From CAVTRI01 sp963737075 (GTDB taxonomy: Bacteria; Actinomycetota; Acidimicrobiia; Acidimicrobiales; Palsa-688): a stretch of 64,000 nucleotides of DNA. Shown here one piece after another: positions 15,360-24,854 of the stretch. Numbering within the stretch: position 1 is the first letter of the stretch; every line of letters begins with the position of its first letter. The DNA is taken from NCBI GenBank assembly GCA_963737075.1, contig CAVTRI010000002.1:1426001-1490000 (forward strand). Direction: 5' to 3'. The notes under the pieces are model-generated. The model was given only the letters and a program-made list of their open reading frames with translations. It was not told where the DNA came from and searched no databases. The position numbers and the translations under genes are program-made.

Positions 15360-16935
15360 TCGGTCGCCGCGCCGCGGCCTGCTCGCGAAGCCTCTCCTTG
15401 ACCACCTTGCCGGTGGCGTTCAAGGGCAATTGGTCGACGATCTCGACGACGCGCGGCACCTTGTAGTTGGCCATCTGGCTCCGGCACCACCCGATGATCT
15501 CGGCGGGGGACGTGAAGGCGCCTGGTGCCACGACGACGAAGGCCATCCCCACCTCGCCCAAACGTTGGTCGGGGATGCCGATCACGGCTGCTTGCTGTAT
15601 ATGTGCGTGACGGAGCAGGGCATTCTCGATCTCGGCCGGGTAGGCGTTGAAGCCTCCCACGATGAACATGTCCTTCGCCCGTCCGACGATGCGCACCCGG
15701 CCCGATTCGTCGAACATCCCGAGGTCGCCGGTGCGGAGCCATCCGTCGGCCGAAAGGGTTTGGGCGGTCGCGTCCGGGTCGTCGAGGTAGTGCGACATGA
15801 CACTCTCCCCACGGAGCAAGACCTCGCCGGGCTCTCCAGGCGAGCGATCTTGGCCGCTTCCGTCCACAATGCGAACTTCGAATCCAGGACGGGGTCGCCC
15901 GACAGTGGTGGCGATCGCCTCGACGTCGTCCTCAGGCGACGTTCCTGTGGCGGTGCCGCCTTCTGTCAGCCCGTAGCCACTGATGACTCGCGAGAAGGGG
16001 AGCTCGTCGTGAACCCGCCGGATGAGCTCGACAGGGATGTCAGCTGCGCCGGTGACCGCCAGGCGGAGGCTGAACAGGTCGTACCGATCCCGTTGAGGGT
16101 GGTCGAGGATCGACTGGTAGAGCGTCGGCGGCCCGGGGAGCACGGTGATCTGCTCTTCGGCGACTCGTGCCAGGACGCGATCTACGTCGAACGCCGCTTC
16201 GGGAAACATGGCGGCTCCGCTGGTAACCGACGCCAGGATGCCTGCCTTCAAGCCGAACATGTGGAAATACGGATTGATCATGAGGTAGCGGTCGTCGGAG
16301 GCCAAACCGGTCATGTGCACCCAGTCGGTAGCCACGGAGAGCGTCCTGGCATGCGTCATGACCACCCCTTTGGGGACACCCGTGGTCCCGGAGGTGAAGA
16401 GGATGTCCGACGGGTCCTCGGGCCCGATGGAGGCGCGGCGACGATCGGCTTCTGACCGGGTGGCAGGCGTGGCTCGACCGAGAAACCCTTCCCACGTCTC
16501 CGTACAGTCATGTGCACTCCCCCTGGCGACCACGATCGTTTCGAGGTTGGGAAGGTCCGCATTCGCCGCTCGCAACATGGCGACATAGTCAGTGCCCAGA
16601 AAGTCCGTCACGGTTACGAGCGCCCGCGCCCGGCTCCGGGCGAGAAGATCAGCCGCCTCGACGCCCTTGAACCTGGTGTTCACCGGGACAACCACCGCCC
16701 CGGACTGTAAGAGTCCGAGCACGGAAACGATCCACTCGGCGCTGTTGAAGGTCCAGATGGCTACCCGATCACCCGGTTCGATGCCAGACGCGATCAGGGC
16801 GGCGGCGAAGGTGCCTGCCTGCTCTTGGAGGTCCGCATACGACAGCCTCGTACTGCCGTCGGCGACGGCCAAGTGGTCGCCGAACCTCTCGGCCGCGGCA
16901 GCGGTTCGTGCCGGGATGGTGTCCCCTTGGCGCAT
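15352..16935 (-). CDS. Acyl-CoA synthetase (AMP-forming), FadD-like
   Basis: 527 residues from ATG 16935. It has the AMP-binding signature ILFTSGTTGVPKGVVMTHA, a second motif in ISGYGLTEGGTATG, the hinge/Asp motif GWLRTGDLGMFDESGRVRIVGRAKD, and the C-terminal lysine in PLNATGKVVKERL. It makes acyl-CoA from acid, ATP and CoA in the cytoplasm. It is divergent from the CoA transferase at 17042, with about 100 bp between them, so both may share one control region. Its end overlaps the convergent ligase gene by 8 bp. An upstream start is possible because the frame stays open to 17535. Confidence 0.88.
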   Translation of the reverse strand: MRQGDTIPARTAAAAERFGDHLAVADGSTRLSYADLQEQAGTFAAALIASGIEPGDRVAIWTFNSAEWIVSVLGLLQSGAVVVPVNTRFKGVEAADLLARSRARALVTVTDFLGTDYVAMLRAANADLPNLETIVVARGSAHDCTETWEGFLGRATPATRSEADRRRASIGPEDPSDILFTSGTTGVPKGVVMTHARTLSVATDWVHMTGLASDDRYLMINPYFHMFGLKAGILASVTSGAAMFPEAAFDVDRVLARVAEEQITVLPGPPTLYQSILDHPQRDRYDLFSLRLAVTGAADIPVELIRRVHDELPFSRVISGYGLTEGGTATGTSPEDDVEAIATTVGRPRPGFEVRIVDGSGQDRSPGEPGEVLLRGESVMSHYLDDPDATAQTLSADGWLRTGDLGMFDESGRVRIVGRAKDMFIVGGFNAYPAEIENALLRHAHIQQAAVIGIPDQRLGEVGMAFVVVAPGAFTSPAEIIGWCRSQMANYKVPRVVEIVDQLPLNATGKVVKERLREQAAARRPIR

Positions 16936-17041
16936 GCGGCTCAGATCGTAACCAGGCTCAGACGTGCGAGCACCGTGGATGATACTCTCGTCTTCAGGCT
17001 GCCTCAAGGGCTTGACAGTCGCTTGACGGAACAGGAGGCTC

Positions 17042-18232
17042 GTGAGCGCGCTGGAAGGAATCCGTGTCCTGGATCTGGGCACGTTCATTGCAGGGCCGTT
17101 CTGTGCCACGGTGCTCGGTGAGTTCGGGGCCGAGATCATCAAGGTGGAGCGGCCTGGAACCGGGGACCATCTCCGACGCTTCGGAACCGAGACCGCTTGT
17201 GGTGACACCCTCGTGTGGCTCAGTGAGAGTCGCAACAAGCGGTCGGTCACCATCGACCTCAGCAAGCCGCGTGGGCGGCAACTCCTTCGGGACCTCGTGC
17301 CCAAGGCCGACGTGGTGATCGAAAACTTTAGGCCCGGCGTCCTCGAGAAGTGGGATCTCGGATACGAATCGCTGAAGGAGTTGCACCCGGGAATCGTCCT
17401 CCTCCGGGTGTCCGGGTATGGCCAGTCGGGGCCGAACCGCGAGCTACCGGGGTTCGCACGAATCGCGCACGCCTTCTCGGGGCTGGCGTTTCTCGCCGGC
17501 GAGCCGGGACGGACGCCGGTAACCCCCGGCTCCACCTCCCTCGCGGACTATGTGAGCGGCCTGTACGGCGCTGTAGGCGTACTGATGGCGTTGCGAGCGA
17601 GGGATACCACAGGGGTTGGCCAGTGCATCGACCTCGCCCTGTACGAGACGATGTTCCGGATGCTCGACGAGTTGGCTCCGGCGTACCAGCAATTTGGGTT
17701 TGTTCGGGAGCGTATGGGAGCCGACACTGTCAATGTGGTGCCCCACAGCCACTATCGCACCAAAGATGACCACTGGATCGCCATCGCGTGCTCTAACGAC
17801 GAGATGTTCGTCCGTCTGGCAAACGCGATGGGGCGCCCTTCGCTCGCTGATCCGGAAGAATTCGGCCCGAAGCCTGCTCGGCTGGCGGCAAGGGAGCGCG
17901 TCAACGAGCTCGTCGCCGACTGGGTCGGGTCCCTCACCCAGGACGAGGTCCTCTCGACGTGCCGGAACGAGCACGTGCCGGCGGGGCCGCTGTACTCCAT
18001 TGATGAGATCTTCGATGACGCCCAGTACGCCGAACGGGAGAACATCGTCGTCGAGGATTCGAGGATCGGCCCGCTGGCGGTCCCTGCGCCGCTTCCAGCG
18101 CTTTCCGCTACGCCGGGGGAGATCCGTTGGCTCGGCCCCGCGTTGGGTGCCGACACCGACGCCGTGCTCGGTGAGCTCCTCCACCTGTCGGTGGACGACC
18201 TGGGCACGCTCCGCGCCGACGGGGTGGTGTAA
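17042..18232 (+). CDS. CaiB/BaiF (family III) CoA transferase
   Basis: 396 residues from GTG 17042 with AGGAGG just upstream. Motifs: LEGIRVLDLGTFIAGPFCATVLGEFGAEIIKVE, SRNKRSVTIDL, ADVVIENFRPGVLEKW and VSGYGQSGPN, the standard order for formyl-CoA/carnitine-type CoA transferases. An Asp in the loop that follows forms the acyl intermediate in this family. It should pass CoA to a new acid, possibly the product of the divergent ligase pathway. Followed 74 bp later by a MarR gene in the same direction. Confidence 0.87.
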   Translation: MSALEGIRVLDLGTFIAGPFCATVLGEFGAEIIKVERPGTGDHLRRFGTETACGDTLVWLSESRNKRSVTIDLSKPRGRQLLRDLVPKADVVIENFRPGVLEKWDLGYESLKELHPGIVLLRVSGYGQSGPNRELPGFARIAHAFSGLAFLAGEPGRTPVTPGSTSLADYVSGLYGAVGVLMALRARDTTGVGQCIDLALYETMFRMLDELAPAYQQFGFVRERMGADTVNVVPHSHYRTKDDHWIAIACSNDEMFVRLANAMGRPSLADPEEFGPKPARLAARERVNELVADWVGSLTQDEVLSTCRNEHVPAGPLYSIDEIFDDAQYAERENIVVEDSRIGPLAVPAPLPALSATPGEIRWLGPALGADTDAVLGELLHLSVDDLGTLRADGVV

Positions 18233-18306
18233 GTGGGCCGACCAGCCGCACCCGTAAGCTGGCATCGGCCGGATCCACACAGGATGCAGAGCCAGAGACG
18301 ACAGCC

Positions 18307-18774
18307 ATGACACCACGCAAGAGTAAGGAACCCACCGAATACCCCTTGTGGCTGCTGAAGCGAGCCTTCTATCACCTTCACCGGGCCGTCAACGAGGGCG
18401 TATGGCAGTTCGGAATATCTGCCACCCAGCTGGGGGTTCTCAACCGCCTCGTCGAAAGACCGGGACTTTCGGGCGCTGAGCTTGCACGGCGGATGCTCAT
18501 CACGCCACAAGCGGCCCAACTGGCGCTCACGGCGCTCGAGAAGCGCGGTCTCGTCCAGCGGAAGCCGGACGACAACCACGGTCGGATCCTGCGTAACTTC
18601 GTGACCGAGGAGGGGCGCCGCATAGACGAGGTGTGCATGACCCGGGCGCTCGCTGTCGAAGACACCTACCTCGCCGTCCTGGATGCCAAGGAGCAGAAGG
18701 CGCTCCTGGACTACCTTCGGCGGTTGGCGCAAGCCCTTCCATCGGAGGGTATCGCGGTGGACGAGCCGCTATAA
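18307..18774 (+). CDS. MarR-family transcriptional regulator
   Basis: 155 residues. A winged HTH spans about 35-105: ISATQLGVLNRLVERPGLSGAELARRMLITPQAAQLALTALEKRGLVQRKPD, followed by a basic wing (DDNHGRILRNF) and a dimer helix. MarR proteins are dimeric repressors released by phenolic or CoA-type ligands. It lies between a CoA transferase and a hydrolase and may control both. Start ATG 18307. Confidence 0.85.
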   Translation: MTPRKSKEPTEYPLWLLKRAFYHLHRAVNEGVWQFGISATQLGVLNRLVERPGLSGAELARRMLITPQAAQLALTALEKRGLVQRKPDDNHGRILRNFVTEEGRRIDEVCMTRALAVEDTYLAVLDAKEQKALLDYLRRLAQALPSEGIAVDEPL

Positions 18775-18848
18775 CGCCCGGCGCGGAAGCCCCGGTCACT
18801 CGTACACGACTATGTTGGGTCGGCAAGTCAGAGATGGGGGTGTGTGGC

Positions 18849-19841
18849 ATGACGACCAGCGAAACCCAAGGGACGTTGCATCTGCCGGCGCGGGACATTC
18901 CGGTGCCGACGTCCGTAAGCCCCCAAGCACAGGCGGCGCTGGCAATGGGACATCTCGGTCCACCGCCCCGGGAGTTGCCCGCCCCGGAAGACGTGACGGG
19001 ATGGAAGGCGTACGTGGCCGAGAGCGATGATTTCGTTCGTTCCATGGTCGGTGACGCCACTGCGGGCTTCACCGGCACGATCGAGGATCGCCAAATCGGA
19101 CCGTGCTCCCTCTACGTCATCACTCCCGATGGGGTCGCCGATGACGACCGCCGGGTGTTGTTGGACATCCACGGCGGTGCGTGGGTGCTCGGCGGTGGGG
19201 ACCTGTGCAAGATGACCGCCATCATGTCGGCCAAGGCGGTCAAGGCCCGCACGTGGACGGTGGACTACCGAATGCCGCCCGATCACCCCTTCCCTACACC
19301 GCTCGACGACTGTCTCGTCGCCTACCGACTGCTGTTGGAGGAACGCCGCCCAGAGGAGGTCCTCGTTGGCGGGGCGTCCGCCGGAGGCAATCTGGCGGCG
19401 GCGTTGGTCCTGCGGGCGCGCGACGAAGGGCTCCCTTTGCCGGCGGGGGTCGTGATCAACACGGGCGCATTCGATCTCACCGGATCCGGTGACTCATGGC
19501 GGACCAATGACGGACTCGACAACGTGCTACACGGTTCCGTCGAGCCCTGCACCGAGCTGTACGCCGGTGGCACCGACCTCCAGCACCCGTACATCTCGCC
19601 GTTGTTCGGTGACCTCAGCGGATTTCCGCCCACGATCCTTCTTACCGGGACCCGGGACATGTTGCTGTCGGACAACGTCCGCATGCACCGGGCGCTGCGA
19701 GCGGCTGGTGTCGATGCGGAGCTGCACGTGTGGGAGGCGGCTGGTCACGGCGGCTTTTTGGGCATGGCGCCCGAGGACATTGACCGGTTCAGTGAAATGC
19801 GTCGGTTTGCCGAGAAGCACTGGGCGAGCGTCAGCCTGTAA
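18849..19841 (+). CDS. Alpha/beta hydrolase, HSL-type esterase/lipase
   Basis: 330 residues from ATG 18849; ATG 18834 is an in-frame alternative. The oxyanion motif HGGAW, nucleophile GxSxG (VGGASAGG), acid in GTRDMLLSD and His in AAGHGGF give a full hormone-sensitive-lipase-type triad. It should cleave an ester or lactone in the cytoplasm, as no signal peptide is visible. It is co-directional with the MarR gene and probably part of the same catabolic unit. Confidence 0.85.
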   Translation: MTTSETQGTLHLPARDIPVPTSVSPQAQAALAMGHLGPPPRELPAPEDVTGWKAYVAESDDFVRSMVGDATAGFTGTIEDRQIGPCSLYVITPDGVADDDRRVLLDIHGGAWVLGGGDLCKMTAIMSAKAVKARTWTVDYRMPPDHPFPTPLDDCLVAYRLLLEERRPEEVLVGGASAGGNLAAALVLRARDEGLPLPAGVVINTGAFDLTGSGDSWRTNDGLDNVLHGSVEPCTELYAGGTDLQHPYISPLFGDLSGFPPTILLTGTRDMLLSDNVRMHRALRAAGVDAELHVWEAAGHGGFLGMAPEDIDRFSEMRRFAEKHWASVSL

Positions 19842-19852
19842 TCGCTCGAGAG

Positions 19853-20770
19853 TCAGGAGGGGGGCACCTTCACGCCGGGAAGCACTTCCTCGAGCAGGCG
19901 CCGTCGGACAGAATCTGCATCCCCGCGTGTGGCTGGCGTGATGATGAGGTGCCGAGCCCCCGCATCGACAAACGCTTGGAAGCGCTGACTGACCTCTCGC
20001 GGCGTGCCCACGGCCGCGACCCTGTCGAGCATGGCGTGGAAGTCCTGATTGTAGTTTCTACCGAGAAATGTAGCCGCTTCCTCCCGGGCGGTATCGCCGT
20101 CGGAGTTGGCGTTGACAAAGAGAAAAGCGAACCACTCAAAGCCTTGCAGGCTCCGACCGTTGTCGGCGGCGAGGGTCGTTATCGTGTGAACGGAGTCGGC
20201 GTACCGTTCCGGCGAGTACAGGTAGGGCATCCAGCCGTCGCCAAGCCGGGCAGCCCGGCGCATCGCTGGGATCCTCCGGCCGGCGACCACGATCGGAGGC
20301 CCACCCGGCTGCACGGGCGATGGGTGGATCCGGACGTCGGCCATGGGGTAGAAGGGCCCAGAGTGGTTGACAACGTCCCCTGACCACAACGATCGGATCA
20401 GCGGGATCGCTTCATCTGTCCGCCTGCCGCGCTCCTGAAGGGGGACCTGGCAGGCGCGGAACTCCTGTGGGTATTCGCCGCCGATGCCGACACCGAGAGT
20501 CAGCCGGCCGCCGGTCATGCGGTCCACGTCGGCCGTCTGTTTGGCGACGATGGCCGGCGGATACAGCGGCAGGAGCAGGATCGACGTGCCCACTCGTACT
20601 CGTTCGGTCAGCGCCGCGAGCCGGATGAGACTGGCCACGGCCTCGGGGCCGGGGTTCCGTGACGCAATATGCCCACCCGTCCACAGCGAGTCGATGGAAT
20701 TCGCTTCGAGTTCCTCGATCGTTCGCCGTGACAAGCCTCCGGCCATGAATCCAACCTGGACGCGAGTCAT
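19853..20770 (-). CDS. LLM-class F420-dependent oxidoreductase
   Basis: 305 residues from ATG 20770 (MTRVQVGFMAGG). Luciferase-like landmarks: ASLIRLAALTERVRVGTSILLLP, DRMTGGRLTLGVGIGGEYPQEF, and GGPPIVVAGRR, followed by GDGWMPYLYSPE. In actinobacteria these enzymes mostly use F420 and reduce or oxidise a substrate carbonyl or alcohol; an FMN enzyme cannot be excluded. Its ATG overlaps the TGA of the preceding CoA-transferase gene (ATGA), so the two are translationally coupled and should act on linked intermediates. Confidence 0.85.
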   Translation of the reverse strand: MTRVQVGFMAGGLSRRTIEELEANSIDSLWTGGHIASRNPGPEAVASLIRLAALTERVRVGTSILLLPLYPPAIVAKQTADVDRMTGGRLTLGVGIGGEYPQEFRACQVPLQERGRRTDEAIPLIRSLWSGDVVNHSGPFYPMADVRIHPSPVQPGGPPIVVAGRRIPAMRRAARLGDGWMPYLYSPERYADSVHTITTLAADNGRSLQGFEWFAFLFVNANSDGDTAREEAATFLGRNYNQDFHAMLDRVAAVGTPREVSQRFQAFVDAGARHLIITPATRGDADSVRRRLLEEVLPGVKVPPS

Positions 20771-23109
20771 TGGAACACGTGGGTGAACCGGTCGTGCTGT
20801 TCGACGGGAATGCCGAGGATGTGCTCGAGTACGTAGGCGTTGTCCTGTCCGAGGAGAGGTCCGGGGCGCTCGATCGAGCATTCCGCTTCAGCCAGGATCC
20901 AAGGAGCACGCATCACCAGATGTCGCCCGATCTCGGGATGGTCAACCTCGATGAAGACGTTTCTCGCCGCCAGGTGTGGATCCTTCGCCAAGGTCTTATT
21001 GGTGAACGAAGGGCACGCGGGAATGCCTCGCTCCTGAAGCAGGTGGAACGCATCATACGACGTCCGTTGCTGAGTCCACGCGGAGATCGCGTCATCGATG
21101 CGCTCCTTTTCCGATGCGCGAGCCTGCAGCGTCGGGAAGGTACCGACCCAGTCCGGGCGATCGAGCAGCTCGCACAGCGCTCTCCATTCACAGGCGTCGC
21201 GTATTGCGAGAGCGATCCACTCGTCAGTCCCGGCACACGGATACAGCGCGTGCGGGCTGAACCTCCGGTGTTCGTTGCCTATCCTCGGCAACCAGTCGAC
21301 CCCGGCCAGATGGGCGAGCAGCGCGTCGGGCGCGGTGGCGATCACCGCTTCGCGCGAGGCGAGGTCAATCGCCTGGCCCTCGCCGGTCCGCTGCCGGTGG
21401 ATGACGGCGGCCAGCACGGCGATGGCGAGCGCGTTGGCGCTGCGATAATCCGTGGACTCGCCGACCTCAGACGGGGGTCCGTCGGTATAGCCGGTCTGCT
21501 CACCGAGACCGCCGGTGGCGCCGAAGATGCTGGCCAGACCAGCGCCCGCCGCCTCCGGACCGGTGGATCCGTTGGCCGACGAGGAGGCGACGATGAGGTC
21601 GGGACGCTCGGCGAGCAGGGTGGCGGCGTCGAGGCCGTAGCGGGCCATCACGCCAGGCCGGAAGTTGTCGACCACGACGTCGCTGGCCGCCACCAACCGT
21701 TTGACGAGCTCCAGGCCCGCCGTCTGCGTCAGGTCGATCACGAAACTTCGTTTGTTCAGGTTGAGCTCGTCGAAATTCGGCGAACGGTTCAGGCCTCCGT
21801 AGTCCTGCATGAAACCTCGGCGGGCCGGATCGACCCGCCGGGAGGACTCCACCCTGATCACCTCCGCGCCGAGGAGGGCGAGCAGGAGCGTGGCGTACGG
21901 TCCGGCGGCGGCCCAGGTGAAATCGGCGACCCTGATGCCGTCCAGCGGGCGTGATCCCGAAGACTCGACCGGAAGCGGATCGGTCGAACGTGGTGCGAAA
22001 CCAGTGTCGCTACCCAGGGCCGGCGCTGGTTGCAGCCTCACGGGCGTCTTCGACAGCCGGTAAGGGACACCAGGAAGCGCAATGGAGCCCAACCCGGGCT
22101 GGGATATCTGCTGGAAGAAGCCCCGGTCGGCCAGCTGCGGCGAGGCGAGCATCTCGCACGGCGTGGCGTACCCGCCGACGGGGCATCCGGCCGCGCTGAG
22201 GATGCGGGTCACCTCCTCCTTGTTCCGGGCGGCGCACCATTCGCGCAGCGCCCGGCCTCTCCTCGCGGCCAGCGCGGCCGGGTCGTCGGCGGACGACTCC
22301 GTCAACGCCAGTGTCCCGGCTTCGGGCACGCCGATCAGCCTCTCCCAGTGCTCATCTCGCGGCCCGACCAGTTGCACGTAGCCGTCCCGGCAACGGATCA
22401 TGCCGCCGATCCCGTACGCACTCGGGCCTCGGCGCAGTTCGATCCCGTCGTGGTTGAACCGGCTCAGGCGGGTGCGGTTGAGCGTCAACTGGGCCTCTTG
22501 GGCGGAAACGTCGATCTGCTCCCCCAGACCTGATCGCCGTTGCCGCAGGCATGCGGCCAAAATGGCCACCGCCGCCGTCGCTCCGGTGTCGAAGTCGGCC
22601 ATGTCGCTGCCGAGCTGGACTGGCGGTCTATAGGGGAATAACTCCCAGCCGAGGCCACTCGGAATAAGCTGACCCTCCCCACCCGAATGAAAGCTCGTCA
22701 GGTGGATGCCTTGGTAACCCGCGTAGGGACCTGAGATTCCGAACGGTGAGATGGCACACCAGACGAGGCCTTTCGGGAGATCCGCCGGCACGTCGGCGTG
22801 GGTCGTCTCGTCAGTGACGAGCACGTCGGCTTGGCCGCACAGCCGGGTCAACACATCCGTTGGCCCGCCATCCGCGCACACGCTCCGCTTCCCCGTGTTC
22901 AGGTACACGAACCGAGCGCTCGTCATGCGGTCCTCGCTGGCCTCATAAAGCGGACGCTGGCTTCGGGCCGGGTCACCGTCAGGGTCTTCGAGCTTCACGA
23001 CCTCGGCGCCGAGATCGGCCAGAACCTTGCCCGCATACGCGGCGGCCGTGGTGCGTCCCCGCTCGACCACTCGCAGGCCGTGCAGCGCTCCATGGTTGGG
23101 CACCGTCAC
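20767..23109 (-). CDS. Tandem two-domain CaiB/BaiF (family III) CoA transferase
   Basis: 780 residues from GTG 23109 (VTVPNHGALHGLRVVERG). Domain 1 has AGKVLADLGAEVVKLEDPDGDPAR and LNTGKRSVC; domain 2 begins near residue 395 (LDGIRVADFTWAAAGPYATLLLALLGAEVIRVES) with LNKRSFVIDL. The first copy lacks the usual D/G pattern in places, so it may be structural. The start overlaps the TetR stop (GTGA) and the end overlaps the oxidoreductase start. The genes form one coupled operon: TetR, CoA transferase, oxidoreductase. Confidence 0.86.
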   Translation of the reverse strand: MTVPNHGALHGLRVVERGRTTAAAYAGKVLADLGAEVVKLEDPDGDPARSQRPLYEASEDRMTSARFVYLNTGKRSVCADGGPTDVLTRLCGQADVLVTDETTHADVPADLPKGLVWCAISPFGISGPYAGYQGIHLTSFHSGGEGQLIPSGLGWELFPYRPPVQLGSDMADFDTGATAAVAILAACLRQRRSGLGEQIDVSAQEAQLTLNRTRLSRFNHDGIELRRGPSAYGIGGMIRCRDGYVQLVGPRDEHWERLIGVPEAGTLALTESSADDPAALAARRGRALREWCAARNKEEVTRILSAAGCPVGGYATPCEMLASPQLADRGFFQQISQPGLGSIALPGVPYRLSKTPVRLQPAPALGSDTGFAPRSTDPLPVESSGSRPLDGIRVADFTWAAAGPYATLLLALLGAEVIRVESSRRVDPARRGFMQDYGGLNRSPNFDELNLNKRSFVIDLTQTAGLELVKRLVAASDVVVDNFRPGVMARYGLDAATLLAERPDLIVASSSANGSTGPEAAGAGLASIFGATGGLGEQTGYTDGPPSEVGESTDYRSANALAIAVLAAVIHRQRTGEGQAIDLASREAVIATAPDALLAHLAGVDWLPRIGNEHRRFSPHALYPCAGTDEWIALAIRDACEWRALCELLDRPDWVGTFPTLQARASEKERIDDAISAWTQQRTSYDAFHLLQERGIPACPSFTNKTLAKDPHLAARNVFIEVDHPEIGRHLVMRAPWILAEAECSIERPGPLLGQDNAYVLEHILGIPVEQHDRFTHVFQ

Positions 23110-23801
23110 CGGGGTCGATCCCGGCTGAGGGCCGCATGGCAGAAGGCCCATATGTGGGCACCCTCCTGCGCGAACGAACGACGCTGGGCGCCCAGCACCA
23201 AGTTGTGGAAGCGGGACAACACCAACACCGCAATCATCTCCGCCTCCTCGTCGGCATCCACCCCCGAAAACTGCCCGGCGTCCTGGGCGGCATGAATCAT
23301 TTCTGATAGCAGGTCCCGGTAGGGGGCATCCGCGGCCCACACGTCGCTGGCCCGGGTGTCGAGGAGGCGCAGGTGCTCGCGGGGGATCGTCGCATAGGAC
23401 GGCCTCTCGCTGCGAGCGAACGGGCCTTTGACGACCGCCTCGACGCGAGCGGCCGGGTCATCGAGTCGGAGTGCCTTTTTACGATATCCGTCCGCGCCGG
23501 CGGCGACCTCTTCCTCGATGACCGCCAGCATCAGATCGTCCTTGCTCGGGAAGTGGCGGTAGAACGTTTGCAGGGACACGTCCGCTCTGTCGATGGCTTC
23601 CTGGACGGTGAACGATGTCGTCTCGGCTTCGTGGGACAGTGCCAGCGCGGCTTGCACGATGCGGGTCGCCGGACGCAGCGCCCGTCGGGCGATGACGTCA
23701 TGACTGCGGCGGTCCCGCTGGGACGCCGCCGCCCGTTGAACCGACCGCTGGACGACGCGATCCTTCCAGGCCGCACCGAAGGTCACGACGTGAGTATCCA
23801 T
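23106..23801 (-). CDS. TetR-family transcriptional regulator
   Basis: 231 residues from ATG 23801. The HTH lies near residues 40-85: RIVQAALALSHEAETTSFTVQEAIDRADVSLQTFYRHFPSKDDL. The C-terminal domain is all-helical and ends AFCHAALSRDRPR. The gene is followed, in a GTGA overlap, by the tandem CoA transferase, and preceded by two APH-like genes on the same strand. It is likely the local repressor of this operon. Confidence 0.85.
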   Translation of the reverse strand: MDTHVVTFGAAWKDRVVQRSVQRAAASQRDRRSHDVIARRALRPATRIVQAALALSHEAETTSFTVQEAIDRADVSLQTFYRHFPSKDDLMLAVIEEEVAAGADGYRKKALRLDDPAARVEAVVKGPFARSERPSYATIPREHLRLLDTRASDVWAADAPYRDLLSEMIHAAQDAGQFSGVDADEEAEMIAVLVLSRFHNLVLGAQRRSFAQEGAHIWAFCHAALSRDRPR

Positions 23802-23808
23802 AAGCCGG

Positions 23809-24843
23809 TCAACCTTCGACCATGTCGAAGCTGTGGTGCTGGGCCACCGCCGTCCCCAGTCTTTTGACGAACTCGTCAGTGATTTCCTCATCCACGAAGC
23901 GGGTCATCGCCCACAGGAAATAGCCATAGATGAGGAAGCGCCGATAGCTCGCCCACGCCTCGTCCCATGGGGGCGGCCGTCCTCCGTAAGCAGCCAGCCG
24001 TTCGAGGTAATAAGCGAGGAGTTCCCGTTCGGCTTCCTCCCGCTGCTCGACCGACAAGACGGCTGCGATGTGATACGCCACGTCGCAGGCCCAACTGCCC
24101 CAATGCACGACCTGCCAGTCGATGAGCCCGACCGAACCGTCGGCGCCGAGGTAGACGTTCCCGGCGTGGGCGTCGCCGTGGACGAGGCAGACCCTTCCGT
24201 CATCGACGGATTCGCCGAGCCGACGCATGGCCGCGCTCAGCCTGGCGGCGTCCTTGATGCCGATGGGTAGGGGCGCTCCTCGGCGCCCGTCCAGCAGCGA
24301 CTGCAACGTCTCTATCGGGACGTAGTCGGCCATGGCGCCGATGCGAGGCGCGAGCCAGGGCACGGTTTGCAGCCTGTCGTCGTTCCAGCGGCTGGCATGC
24401 AGCAGCGCCAGCTGATCGAGTGTGGCGCCGGCCAACTCCACGCTGTAGGGACTGAGCGCGGTCAGAAACGTCGAGCCGCTGGCCGTCAGGTCGTGCATGA
24501 GGATGAGCGAGTGCCCGGTGGTCGAGTCAGATCCGCTGTAGTCGCACGCCGGCACGCGGATAGGCAGCCCTTCGGCGACGGTGTGGTAGAAGGCCGTCTC
24601 CCGGTCCCCGGCCGAGTAGCGGTCTGGCCTGCCCCAGTACCCCTTGACGCACCACGACGACGGCGGCGGGTATGGCATCGGCTCGACGTCGATGGCGAAG
24701 CGCACCTTGGTCGCCACGTTGTCCTGACGCCACGTCACCTGACTCGCTGTGACCTGAACACCTGGGTAGCGGGGGGACAAGGCCTCAGTCAGCCAACACG
24801 GCGAGACCACTTCCTCCAGCGTGGTCGGTGCTGGGTTCTTCAC
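23809..24843 (-). CDS. APH-like phosphotransferase (aminoglycoside phosphotransferase fold)
   Basis: 344 residues from GTG 24843. The fold markers are LVHGDAHAGNVYLGADGSVGLIDWQVVHWGSW, giving the catalytic Asp (HGDxHxGN) and the metal Asp (IDW). Such proteins commonly accompany acyl-CoA catabolic genes in actinobacteria; the substrate is unknown and aminoglycoside resistance is not implied. It lies 11 nt after the stop of a related gene (24855-25943). The pair may be a duplication. Confidence 0.8.
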   Translation of the reverse strand: MKNPAPTTLEEVVSPCWLTEALSPRYPGVQVTASQVTWRQDNVATKVRFAIDVEPMPYPPPSSWCVKGYWGRPDRYSAGDRETAFYHTVAEGLPIRVPACDYSGSDSTTGHSLILMHDLTASGSTFLTALSPYSVELAGATLDQLALLHASRWNDDRLQTVPWLAPRIGAMADYVPIETLQSLLDGRRGAPLPIGIKDAARLSAAMRRLGESVDDGRVCLVHGDAHAGNVYLGADGSVGLIDWQVVHWGSWACDVAYHIAAVLSVEQREEAERELLAYYLERLAAYGGRPPPWDEAWASYRRFLIYGYFLWAMTRFVDEEITDEFVKRLGTAVAQHHSFDMVEG

Positions 24844-24854
24844 GGAACGGCCTG

